Of a stretch of DNA of 64,000 bases, positions 51,161 to 62,600 are shown piece after piece. The first letter of the stretch is position 1; each line of letters starts with the position of its first letter. A program made the position numbers and the translations under genes. Source of the stretch: Sphagnum magellanicum (Eukaryota; Streptophyta; Sphagnopsida; Sphagnales; Sphagnaceae); NCBI GenBank assembly GCA_021904315.1, contig CM038921.1, positions 17,768,590 through 17,832,589 of the forward strand, written 5' to 3'. Below the pieces are notes generated by a model, which searched no databases, was not told the DNA's origin, and was given only the letters and a program-made list of their open reading frames with translations.

Positions 51161-52777
51161 CCATGTATAGTTTATAAGGCAGAAAGCAGCAGTGACCTTC
51201 AAGGAACCTTTTATACACATGTAAAAAAGCATTGTTGCCACACTTTTTTTGTGATCAGTAAACTGGTTTATGCCAAAGGATTCTGAATTCAAGTTTCAGT
51301 TTCATCTTCTTACAGCCTCATCTGTTGAGCTCTGAATTCTGATCTTGGTTGTTGCAATGTCATGAAAGTTGTAAAAAGGCATGCATGGGACCTGTGCCTA
51401 AATCCATAGTTCCTATTGCAGGATTCCCAGTTGCATTTGGATGTGGCTTTGTGCTTAAATGTTGCCTGTGATTCTTGCAAGCAGAAAGGATATGATCTAA
51501 GATTGGCTTCTGTTTATGACATTGCTCAGAAGATTTAAAAGCCTTAGCCAGACTACAAATCCCAGTATTAATGTAGCAGCGGAACAAATTTTAATTCTCC
51601 TTGATTTTGTTGTAATTCTGCTGGATGGACATTTCTATAGCCATGTGTTTTTAGGCTTGCTCTTTCTTAGTGTTATAACAACTTGCATGATTTGTGGTGA
51701 TTTGCTGCTCTGTCTTGCACTTTCATCCCTCTACCAGTTGGCCAAATTTTCATTCTGGCACTCAATGCAAATATTGGACGTTTCTCAAAGTTGGGGATTT
51801 ATCAAAAAACATTCAGTTTCTACAGTATCTCAAGCTCATGCAAAGACTTGGGGTTCAAAAGGAACTTTGCTTGAATCATGGAGACCAAATGGCAGATCAG
51901 ATCAGACCCAAGCACCTGCACCCAGGTGAACCTGGAAGACAAATGGCATACAAGGAGCAGCAGCTTCAAATGATGGCAATGAGGACTGTTGAGAGCTAGT
52001 TGCTGCACCGGTTGCACCACATTTATTCTTGCAAGTACGAAACTCATGCTTCATCTTCTCATGTGAATTTAGTACTTGCTCCATGGTCCAGGTCACAAGC
52101 ATTTGGCAAGTTCCATACTTGCGTTTCTCATGTATTTTCTTCCCCTTTTTGTTCTGAGACTTGCCTCTGTGTTGCCACAACCCCTCAGGAATCAGCTGGA
52201 TGAGATTGAGTCATGAACTGAACAAGCATCCCACAGTGAGATTCAACCCTTCTTTTCCTACATGCAGGAGTTGTACATTATGTCCAGATGTCAGTTCTTT
52301 GTAATTCCAAAGAGATTCATGTCTAAATTCTCAGCTCCATGCAAGTCTCAAGATTCTTCACTTTGAAAGATTTAAAAAAAATTTGAGCTAAGTTTACTTT
52401 AATTTTTTCATTTCTATGACTCTGGTCCAAGCTCACATTTTCCTTTAGTTCAGAAGAAAAGGGTGGTAAGTAGCACAGTTGGATGTTGCATGCAAAAATT
52501 CATCATTTCAGGCCTGTTTGGGAAGGAAACATTCAAATTGAGTGTTTGTCCAATTTGGCTTTTCTTTGTTTGATTGACCTCTTTGCTCTCTACTTCTTCT
52601 GGGACACATTGCAATTCTTGATTAGCTCTTGCGTTACTTTACTTTTTTCGATGTAAGGAGATGTGGGTAAGAGATGTGTATGGTATAGGACAACTAGTGT
52701 GAAGGAAGCAAAAGCACACCCTATGAAGAAGGCCCATCATCAATCAGTCATCAACTACGATTCTTTTGTGTACCTTC
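51161..52777. other. Gene-free flank, moderate GC
   Basis: This is less AT-rich than the bulk of the window and may be transcribed flank. The 137-codon frame at 51516-51929 is a T-rich hydrophobic reading with no domain. Nothing else was recognised. Confidence 0.4.
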
Positions 52778-53002
52778 GTCACTAGCTGAGTTGTGACAAA
52801 TAACAGCTTTTTTTTCTTAGGTCTTCTTTGTTATGGTTGATAGTCATTTTGTAATCATGAGTCTTCTTTGCATAAGGTCTTTTAGCTGCATCACTAGTCG
52901 ATTTGTGACAGATGACAACTTTTTTGTCTTTATGTTTTCTTTGTCATCGTTGATTGAGTCCTCTTTGCATAGGGTTTTTTTGACCTGATTTTTGTTGATT
53001 GT
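52778..53002. repeat. Two-copy tandem repeat, ~112-bp unit
   Basis: CACTAG(C/T)(T/C)GA(G/T)TTGTGACA starts at 52780 and 52892. Both copies continue with AACAGC/AACAAC-TTTTTT, TCTTCTTTGT, GGTTGAT/CGTTGAT and CTCTTTGCATA. Confidence 0.75.
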
Positions 53003-54110
53003 TTGCTTTTGTTTTGTCTTTGGGTTGTGTCTACGTGTGTTCTCATTTGCCTTGTACTTTCGATGGATGGGTTCCCTTCCTTGATTTTGATTTACAGGGT
53101 TTTTCTTCTTTTGAACACTTTTGTGCCAATGAAGTGACACATGGGGAGAGAGAGTCACACAAAATTGAAAGCAAAAAGGCATTTGTCTTAGAATTCCTCT
53201 CTTTTCACTTAGTCAAAAAAGATTGAAAAATGATGTCCCTCTTTTTGTTATTATTAGTTCTCTTGTCTGGTGTTTTCACTTTTGTAATGTTAAAAAAGTC
53301 TGGTCATGTAGTTTGGCTGTTGGCACCTTTTGCTTTTAACAAATAATATATTGTTGCCTTTATCTTTCCTTTTTTTAAAAAAATGATGTGCTGAACAGGG
53401 CTTTTCTTTTTAATTTTGTGATATAAAAAATTTGTCAAACACCCCCCCAAAGAGAAAAAATTAGTCAAATGTACATTCAAAACAACAAAAACTTCCAAAT
53501 TCTCCACAATTTTCTGGGTTAAAAAAGTGGAAAAATTTGTCGAAAAAAACTCGTTGGAGGCCAATGTCAGAGACATCATGTTGAATGCATAAAATCTCCA
53601 CAAATTCACATCTGCTTGAAAGTTTTGCCAACTTCAAAAAAATTGGGTTTCATAAACAACAATGGATTTGATGGCCTCAACATGTGTTTCATGCCCAAAA
53701 AGCATGCCTAGTTTCTAGAAACCCAAAGAGTTGCCAGAAAGCCCTTTGCTATATACCTCATGAACAACAGTAGTTTCCACACAAAATGAGAATTTTTTTT
53801 TTGAGAAAATAATGAATGTGTTAAAATAAAGTTCTTTGGAAAGTCACCCTGTCTTTGGTCTCTAGTTTGACCCTTTAATCCTTTGTTTCATCCCTAATTT
53901 GAGTGTAGCTGTAGAGCACTGTGTGAAGTTGTTGGGTAGCCTACTGTTTCATGGAACTCAGTATCAGTTCAGATAATGCTGTAACAAGGCAAATCCAAAA
54001 TGGGGGCTGAAACTCCAGTGAAAATGAGTTTGGTCCTTTTGCATTTTTATTTTTTTTCTCTCTTCTGTTTACTGATTTTATTCTGAATTTCTATTTTATC
54101 TTGAGTTTCA
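53003..54110. other. Gene-free stretch
   Basis: Nothing supportable was seen in this stretch. Confidence 0.45.
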
Positions 54111-54360
54111 ATTATGAGAAAATTATGTTCCTTGTAACTCGTTCGATACAATTAGAAAATGTTTGATATAACTAGACTACAACTAAAAAAAGTCTGATAG
54201 AACTAAATTATAACTAAACATGAGAAAATTGTGTCCATTGCAACTCGTTCGATACAATTAAAAAATATTTTATATAACTAGATTGCAAATAAAAATTGTT
54301 TGATAGAACTAAATTATAACTAAAAAAAACAAGTTATAATAAACATGATTTTCTCATAAT
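54111..54360. mobile_element. 250-bp element with 13-bp perfect terminal inverted repeats
   Basis: ATTATGAGAAAAT (54111-54123) and ATTTTCTCATAAT (54348-54360) are exact complements. Inside, a 106-bp unit is tandemly duplicated, starting ATGAGAAAATT at 54114 and 54220, and containing ACTCGTTCGATACAATTA and GATAGAACTAAATTATAACT in both copies. It looks like a MITE that gained an internal duplication. I found no convincing target duplication. Confidence 0.6.
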
Positions 54361-55900
54361 ATTCAATGAAATTGAGCCCAGAGCCCTTTTTGGGGATACT
54401 TTATGAATAAGTTTAGTACTTAGTACAAACAATGAACCATGTATGTGTACCAAGACCAAGTTTTGAAGCTAATAGTGAACAATAGATAAGAAAATCTAAA
54501 CACTGAACAAGAGAACCCACAAGTACAAAGTGAAGTGCCCAGAGGAGTACTATAGTAGCCTGGCAGGTTCAGTGAATTCTTGCCAAATATTTAATATAAA
54601 AACATTTTTCGAAAGTTAAAAGCAAATTTGTAAAAATTTAATCAAATAATTGGCACTTTTTTTGGTGAATTTTTTTTTAGGATTTTTGGCAAGCTTATGA
54701 GATTATTGTTAAACTCTAACAACTCATTTATTCACTGCGGATAACATTTGCTTAATTTTGTAGTTAATGGTTATTTAATCTATTTCATTCTACATAAACA
54801 CAATTATTTAAAAGTTTGTTTAAATTTATTTTTATTTTTTTTACATACAATGCTTTTAATGATTATAGTGAAAGAGTGTAACGAGAATGGTAGAGCAGAG
54901 GTGGTGGCTTGGATCCAGCTAGGGTTAGAGTTTTTACAAGGCATGTCATGTCAAAATTTAAATCTTTTCATGAAGCCCTTGAACCTTTTTCCCTGGAGGT
55001 GGGCCTCTTCTTCATGTTAGCAATGTCTCCTTTTGCTATTATCATTTATCACGTTTTCTTCAATTGCTTGCTTGTGGAACACCTTAAAAATCTACATAGA
55101 ATGTTTGGTTTTTTTAAGGCATTTTGGCAAATGTTTGCAATCCTTTTTTTCAAGCTTTGTGAAATGTTTGGACATGAATGTTGTGTGGTCTGCAATTTTT
55201 ACAAAAAGAAAGAAAAATGCATAGCCAGATTTTTCAAATTCCTTCACTTCCTCCAAATGTTTCTTGGTATTTTGATTTGGCACTTGTTGACATGTGCACA
55301 TCAAAGCAAAGATCTCTCTATGTTTCCCTTCCTACACTTCCTGAGCACCCAATGTGCCCAGACCAACCACACCTCATGAGCACACACACCTCTTGAACTT
55401 TCACTCCTTGCTGACCCTATTATTCACTCCTTGTGTGCAACATCTAACCGACCACACAAATAGGACTTGTCTCACCTAGGTTCAACATATGAACACCCCT
55501 CCACAAGGATAGAGCCGCACCAGTTTGAGCATTCAACCAAAGTGGAGTCAGCGAAACAAGAAAGCTTCAAAAAAACCTTGAAAGGCACAAATGCCTATGC
55601 CACCCTAAACCCTAACTAGGATGATCCCAATTTTTTTTCTCATTTTAAAAAGAAAAAATTAGTCGCATTTACATTTTTAAAATATTTCCATGGCTAAAAA
55701 CCCATTTTCTTTGTCATTGGTTGAACGAATTTTTGCCAAAATTTTTAAACTAATGCTAACCTTTTTTCTTTGGGGCTACATATAAACAAAAAGTTATATT
55801 AAAACAAAAGGTGGAATTGTTTTTGGAGATTTTCAATAGTCATAATTCAACCAAAATTTAAGGCCACTTTTCAAAGTTTTACAGACATTTCAAACATGTA
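54361..55900. other. Gene-free stretch
   Basis: Overlapping frames at 54748-55396 (up to 156 codons) read as Phe/Leu-rich and carry no recognisable domain. No splice-supported exon was found. Confidence 0.4.
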
Positions 55901-56265
55901 GCCAAAAATATAAAAGAATGTTTTTAAACAATTATTTTCGTATTTAGCTTGTAACCAAATCTGGCTAAATTTTCCTATGTATCATTATGTATTGTTGTCA
56001 TTATGCCTACAACACAAATTTGACCAGAAAAAAAAAAAAAAACAAAAAGCACGACATGAACATGCTCACATGATGCCATATCATGCATTAATATCATGTT
56101 CAAAGCATAATGGAAATAAAATAAAAATATTGGTGTCAAACTTTTGCCCTGCCCCAAATGATAGACAATAAATATCACATTTAAGCTAATTGTTTTACCT
56201 GGCCAATCAATAGCAGTCAACGTCACCATGATCACTCGACTAGGGTTTTTTAAAGGATTTTGCGA

Positions 56266-56540
56266 TGTAGCCAAAGTGACGATCATCCAAAAACCAATTT
56301 ATCCAGATTTGGCTACATGCTAGATATGAAAGTACACCCCAAAAAAAAAACATAATCCTTTTATATCCTTGACTACCTATTGTAACTTATCATAAAAATC
56401 TGGTGATTTGGGGAAAAATATTCTTTGAAACTTTTGGCTTATTCGGTCCATGTTTTCATGAAAGGTCCTTTGTATAGGTCAAAATCATATTTTTCAGGTA
56501 AAAAAATTGATAAAATTTCGCCAAAAAAAAACATTGTGCC
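56266..56540 (+). mobile_element. Family C element, partial
   Basis: It begins GATGTAGCCAAAGTGACGAT and CATCCAAAAACC, then AGATTTGGCTACATGCTAGA, AATCCTTTTATATCCTTG, TTTTCATGAAAGGTCCTTTG and TATAGGTCAAAATCATAT. These match, in order, the left half and core of 47133-47850. Confidence 0.6.
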
Positions 56541-56730
56541 AACTAGAAGTGGTCATTTTCTTTTTTGAGGGTCTTTTCATAACAATGGCATTAAGTGTGC
56601 TTTACAAGATTGAGCCCATTTTCACACCATTGTGATGCTAATTTATCCAAAATTTGACATGCAGGCCATTTTGCTGCTGCCATTGGAGTTGCTTTAAGTG
56701 ACCAAATGAATTCAGAAGAAATTTTGTACA

Positions 56731-57095
56731 ATTATCCATAAAGTCACCCACTCTTTCACCCCCTATTCTCTTTGCTTTCACCCCCCTATCCCCTCTCTGA
56801 GTGGTATCTGCAAAGTAAGGAAATTTTATTATATCTCAGTATGAAATACTGAAACTCAGCATATAATGCAAAAGGTTCAAGATTAACTATAGTAGTTGTA
56901 TAGGTATGAGCAGTGAAAATATATGTAGCAGCAGTGAAGGCGATGAAACTCAGTCCACCACCAAAATTGGCGGAAAAACTAGTTTGAGTCCCAGTTATTT
57001 TGTTTTGTAAAATTTCATTCCTAGTTAAGCATTTGGTGCCCTACTATGCCGAAACTAACCATTCTCGCCCCTAATCACCTGACTTTACGGATAAC
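56731..57095 (-). mobile_element. Family M MITE, inverted copy, 365 bp
   Basis: The ends are ATTATCCATAAAGTCAC and TGACTTTACGGATAAC, inverted repeats of about 15 bp. Its interior reads the family M landmarks in reverse: GTCCCAGTTATTTTGTTTTGT and GCCGAAACTAACCATTCTCG. The flanking host sequence shows TTTAATGC on the right but no exact target duplication. Confidence 0.72.
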
Positions 57096-57482
57096 TTTAA
57101 TGCATGAAGGAAAAAACCTCATTCCCCACAATTGCTAATTGAAACCTTCAATGGCAGTCACTTCAACCATCAGCTCCTTTCACTGCTGCCCTGACACAAA
57201 CAACAAGGCAGCCTCCCAATTTGGACACACCTTACACACATGATGCATAAGGTGCCTCCAAACAGGGCTACCTTGCATAGGGTTAGGGTCTGCCATTTAA
57301 AGAGATGTGCAAAAACATTTATTAAAAAAAAAAAAAACCAATGAGGTCTTTACAATATATCCAATAGGTGAGGATATGAAACTTGTATGGAAAAAAACAT
57401 TTATCCACCCAACAAAGATATTGACATCCGTGCATATCATTTGGAATATATTTAGGGATGTGTGATATCCTCTCAAAGAGGG

Positions 57483-57484
57483 TA

Positions 57485-57517
<33 letters not shown>

Positions 57518-57518
57518 A
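57483..57518. repeat. (TG)n(AG)n compound microsatellite
   Basis: Alternating TG units switch directly to AG units. The minus-strand frame across it is a Ser-Leu / Thr-His repeat and not a gene. Confidence 0.9.
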
Positions 57519-57874
57519 AGAGAACAAGGTCATTGTCATGTGCTAAGATATTGAAATGTTTTCATCTATTGTTTGTTCACAGCTAACAAAGCACCTTAGT
57601 AATGTTCAAGAACCATGTCTGTAAGTAACTACTTATTACATACACATTGGATTCAGACCACCAAATCCAGCAATCCCATTGGTCTGAGAAAAAAAATCTC
57701 CAAGGCTACACGCAACCTTATTATGCTGAACATTAAAAAATATGTTCCATTGGTCCTCTAAAATTCTCACAAACCTGTCAAACCCTATGACACATTTATG
57801 TGCTAGTTCGCACAAGATAACTAAGAAAAATTAATTCAGACCAGCAAATCCAACAAATTTCTGTAGACAATAAA

Positions 57875-58151
57875 GTTATCTGTAAAGTTGGGTCATTAGG
57901 GGGCAAGAACGGCCAGTTTTGGCATATAGCCCATCAAATGAGCAACACAATTAAAAGCATATGATTACAAACTGGGAATGAAATTTTACAAAATGAAATA
58001 ACTGGGACCCAAACTAGTTTGTCCACCAACCTTGTGGATTAAATGCTGAGTTTCAGCATTTCATATTGGGATTTAATAAAATTTCTTTACTTTGCGGTTA
58101 CCACTGAAAGAGGGGATAGGGGGTGAAAGAGAGGGTGACTTTATGGATAAC
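57875..58151 (+). mobile_element. Family M MITE, complete copy, 277 bp
   Basis: The ends are GTTATCTGTAAAGT and ACTTTATGGATAAC, 12 of 14 bases complementary. The interior carries GAACGGCCAGTTTTGGCA, ACAAAATGAAATAACTGGGAC and ATTAAATGCTGAGTTTCAGC. A TAA at 57871-57873 and at 58154-58156 could be the target duplication, which would fit a PIF/Harbinger or Tourist origin, but alignment of the end is ambiguous. Confidence 0.75.
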
Positions 58152-59634
58152 TTTAATGGCCATAACATTTTTTTCTTCACACCTACACACACAAGCCTAT
58201 TCAACACCCTTTATATCTTAGTACACTGATGCAAAAACAATGTCTGTATACAAACAGGATTAAAAACACATAATAACAATCCTCATGATTAAACAACATA
58301 CAATGTGCAATGGGTTTAAGGATATTTAGACATACCGATTCACCCATTTGGGCAAGGCCCAAATAATCCTGACATTGCTACTGGGTTTGCACTTCCATTC
58401 TTGAACTCATCCTGCACAATGATTTTGTTCGAATGATGATGTTTGTCGACATCTCCATAGCTTTTGTTGAGTGTTACATGAACTTTTTCTTTCCCAATTA
58501 TTTGCATTAGAAGGTGTTGATGATGTGCTTGAAATCCAAATACTAGACTTTCTGTAGTAAAGACCATTCACCTTTTGCAAAGCTTCTGTGCAATGTCAGC
58601 TTAGATAGATAGATGGAAAGATGATTTCAACATCGATTCCTGCAAGAGTGCCACTTTCAATATTTGATGGAGGGTGATTGTGGGGGCTCGCAGGTTATTC
58701 TGCATACCTGAATAATGTAGCAAATCACTCAAGTGTTTGATTTCTTACATCAGTGAAATCAACCTTTGCCCATCACCAAATACCCACGACTCCACACATA
58801 GAGCAATGCAAGTTTTAAATGCTACAATAGTAGGCTTCTAAATGACCCAAGAACTCTGAGGATGAAGTTCTTTTTAGGACTTTTACATATTGTTATTATG
58901 ATTATTATTATTATCATCAATTTCTGATTGCACAACAGTAGTGAATTTTTGCTGAAAAAACATAAATTTACACAGACAAAACACATTTTTTCCCCAAGTT
59001 TTTCTCCAAGTGACTCTTTGCTCAAATAGCAAAAATTTGCCAACAAATAAATTAAAAATCACTGCCTCCACATATGAGCTGAAATGGCAAATCAGGTGCA
59101 TCAGCAGCGCAGGGACTTGAATTTAGGAGCAAGGTCCCAGTTAGAGCTGAATTGAGCAATAAAACACCAGTTACAGCTGCATTGAGCAATAAGAAAACCA
59201 TTCCATCTTGCAAGATCATGCACCAACGCTCACACAAAAAATGCATTTTCCTTCACACTATTCCTCATACATTCCAGTTCAAAACCTGGAAATTTGGGAG
59301 CATGTTGAATCAGGTTCTGACCAGTGAGAGAGAGAGGGACAGAGATCCTTGCCCTCTGGACCTAAAGATCTTGCACCCTCTGACACTGCAAATGGATAGA
59401 CATCCCAATCATCAAAGAATTGGTTTTTCAATCACAAAAGTTCTTCCTAGCTACTGATCAACTGACCCAGACTTCTCCACTTGTCAAACAGCCTTGTCAC
59501 CATTGGTGTTTCTGTAATGAGCCTGAAATTTGAGAGGGTTCCATTAGAGACAATTAGCCCCAACTAGCATTTGTGGGTCAAATACAAATCTGACAAAATG
59601 CACAATTGAGGTGGATTTTCTGCAGAACATGGAA
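58152..59634. other. Flank and probable 3' UTR region of the DEG8-like gene
   Basis: No accepted gene lies here. The part next to 59635 should include the 3' UTR of the minus-strand gene. I could not fix a polyadenylation site. The 75-codon minus frame at 58340-58567 reads smoothly but shows no domain or splice partner. Confidence 0.4.
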
Positions 59635-62600
59635 TTAACGGACACTTTCTTCCAAGGTGAATGGCAGCTCCACAAGGGAATCATCTCGCTGGACTTTCAG
59701 TACAACTTGATCACCCACTTGATATCCATCCAATACTTTGGCCAACTCTGCTGAATTCATTATCTGCCACAAGACATTGCAAGATCAGGGAAAAAACTTT
59801 AGGCAAGCATCAAAAGAAACAATATTGGAAGTGGAACAGACAATTGTTAGACAAGACAGATGAGTGCAGCAAAAATCTAAGAGAAAAATTTCAACTTACA
59901 AGAGACCCTCCTACAGCCACAATGACATCGCCAAGAACAATGTTACCCGCAAGTCCTCTCCTTGTTGGCTTCAGGCCAGCTTTGGCAGCTGCACTTGTAC
60001 CTGGAACCTGAAAAAGGTCCCCAAAGTACCCTCATAAAACTCATTGTGTATAAACTAGCTCCAAAATGTCCCTGCCCAGACAGACTGCCCTTACAGCGAC
60101 CATCATATGCATGTGCATGACCTTCAACAGCAAGATGTGTGTGGTATCACAATGAACATCCCCATTGACTTCATCAGTCCCTGGCAATGGGTGGATGTTA
60201 ATGTCAAACATTAACCAGTGTCTTGATGATGCAGACTAGGAGGAGATTTGACACTTCTTGAGTGAGGAAAAAGCTCATCCAAAACGACTCAAATCTTTTA
60301 AGGATTGAAGGCAGCCCATGACAGTAGGCAGGTTCAATCAGAAGAGAGACCTAGCTCAGCCATGTGAGAGAAAACTAGAGCTAAAACAATGAGATCCCTA
60401 ACCAAAACTGAGAATTACAAGGGCTAGGATCACACAAACAGTGCTTAACAAGTGAACTTGAGGCATTGATAAGCTACAAAGTGCGGGCAACTCCAATGCC
60501 TAACTCTTGAGAAGATCGCTAAATTGAAATTATAAGCATACAAATCAAATTCTTGGTCCTATACTTGGCAAGGAACTCAGAAGCAAACTTACCTCTAGAC
60601 ATGAGATTAGAGAGAAACTCTGATCTTGGTAATCTGTATAGCCAAAAATTCCTATGCAAAGGAACATGTGGATAAAAGAAGCAATCCAACAAGAAATCAT
60701 GAGGGGTAGAATCCCTCTCCATGGAGAAATGCATGGGAAGAGACAGAGAATAAAAATAAGAGGGAGGGATTGAACTTTGGATCTCCACACCCAATATCTA
60801 AGATGAAGAACCAAAGGTTTTGAACCTTTTCTCCATAGCATAGGAGTAGGTTTGCAAACTCTTGGAGCCTACTTGTTACTAACTTACCTTTTTAGTTATA
60901 GCTTCTAGCAAAGGAGGAATGAAGGATGCACCTCCTTTTTTCAACCTGCTGGATCACCAGCAAGATGCAACTTTCTTCTATTATTTTCCCATTTGAATCT
61001 GCAAATGGGACTCAAAAACTTTTCCAATGGGGAAGAAATTAAAGGAAGGACAACCCTCTTTGACATTGGTAGCACACAAGGGTATAGACTCAAAACAAAA
61101 ATTATCAAACTTTGACAAGCTTTTGGCTTCTATTTTAGGTGTTATGTCTTCCAAAAACTGACTTGCTGGTTTGACCCACCTAATGCATCTTAAACAAAGC
61201 ATTATTCGTGATAACATGGATCACACCTCTATATAAAACAGAAACAAAGGCTGGCACAAGTTTTGAGGTGCTTTTGCCAGCATCCTAGTGCCAGCAAAAT
61301 TTCGTATCAGAAAACAGTATAATTCGTTTATTGCATGGCTTCTTCTTTATTTACAGGTTTTCTGAGGAAGCAGACAGAAGCTTGAAAATGATTTCACAAT
61401 ATCCTTTTTTATAATAGGTTTAACAAAGAAAACAAAAACCATCTCCAAACTAGAGTAAGTTTCCAATTTCTTCAATCTTTCTATGAGTACCCAGTTAAAA
61501 TACAAAGAAACTGGTTTGAATTATCAATTGCAATGAATATTTCATGACATAGCATCACAAAAATCATGGAGCCTATTGAGAATAAATCTTGCCAGGAAAG
61601 GGAAACTAGAATTCAAAAATGAAAATGAGTCTAAAGCATACCCGAAAATCTAAAGACACAAGTCTAGAGAAATTGCTTGCAAGCTTGAAGAACACTCTGG
61701 AAAGAGGAACTGATTTTGCACTGATTATTGGATTCATAAGCTCTGAATTTTAAGAAACTATTTGAGGCTCAAATACTGAGTAAGTAAATCCACAGCCCCC
61801 AACTTGGCCTTCTCCCAAGCAATAGGGAAGCCTAGAATTAGCAGTATTTGTTATGAGACAAAGATCACAATACCACCACTTGCAGAGAGTAACCTGTGAC
61901 AAAGCATTCCAAAAGTCCTAAGACACACTAGGACTTTACCTTTGACCAATAAAGGCCCACTGAAAATTGGAATGGACAAAAAGGGAGAAGAAGAAATGAA
62001 ACTAAGACAGAAGGGAAAAGAAAAGCACAAAAAGGAGCGGGGAAAAAGAGAACCAGCAGAAAAACCCCTTGATAAAAGCCTAAGAATACTCCCAAAACTT
62101 ATAGACAGGCGTCACAATAGAATGACTCTCTCAAAGGAGCTACAGTTAATGCATCCTGAGACACACAAGAGAACCTTGCATTCCATAGGAGTCTCATACA
62201 AGATATTTAGCAGCAATAAAATGACTTTCATAAAGAAGCTACAGCTAGGCAACCCAAGATGTGCAAGAGAAGCTTACTTGTGCCAAAGAAAGTGCCATAC
62301 ATGATAGGGGAGAACTGAAACAAAATGACATACGCAAAAACAAAGACAAAAGCCAGACAAAACCATCAAGCCCCCCAAAAAAGGTAGAGAAGTTAGCCAT
62401 CAATTAAGACATGCTTAGCTATAGAACGACTCTTTCAAATGAGATAAAGCTTAACATTCTAAGCTTTCTGGTAATAAGAATTGTCAAACAGTAATGGAGA
62501 CTCATCTAAAGAAATCCACCCACCATCCCCACTGATTTTATCAGGTCTTAGCAGTTGGTGGAGGTTAAAGTCAAACATTAACCAATGTACTGGGTTTCTA

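Noticed and set aside
51516..51929. 137-codon plus-strand frame downstream of the DUF506 gene
   Set aside because: It has an ATG but only a T-rich hydrophobic stretch and no family signature.
54748..55396. Overlapping plus-strand frames up to 156 codons, hydrophobic
   Set aside because: Phe/Leu-rich reading is expected from T-rich DNA; no motif, splice partner or promoter context.
58340..58567. 75-codon minus-strand frame between MITEs and the DEG8-like gene
   Set aside because: It reads smoothly but has no recognisable domain, no adjoining exon and no conservation evidence available here.
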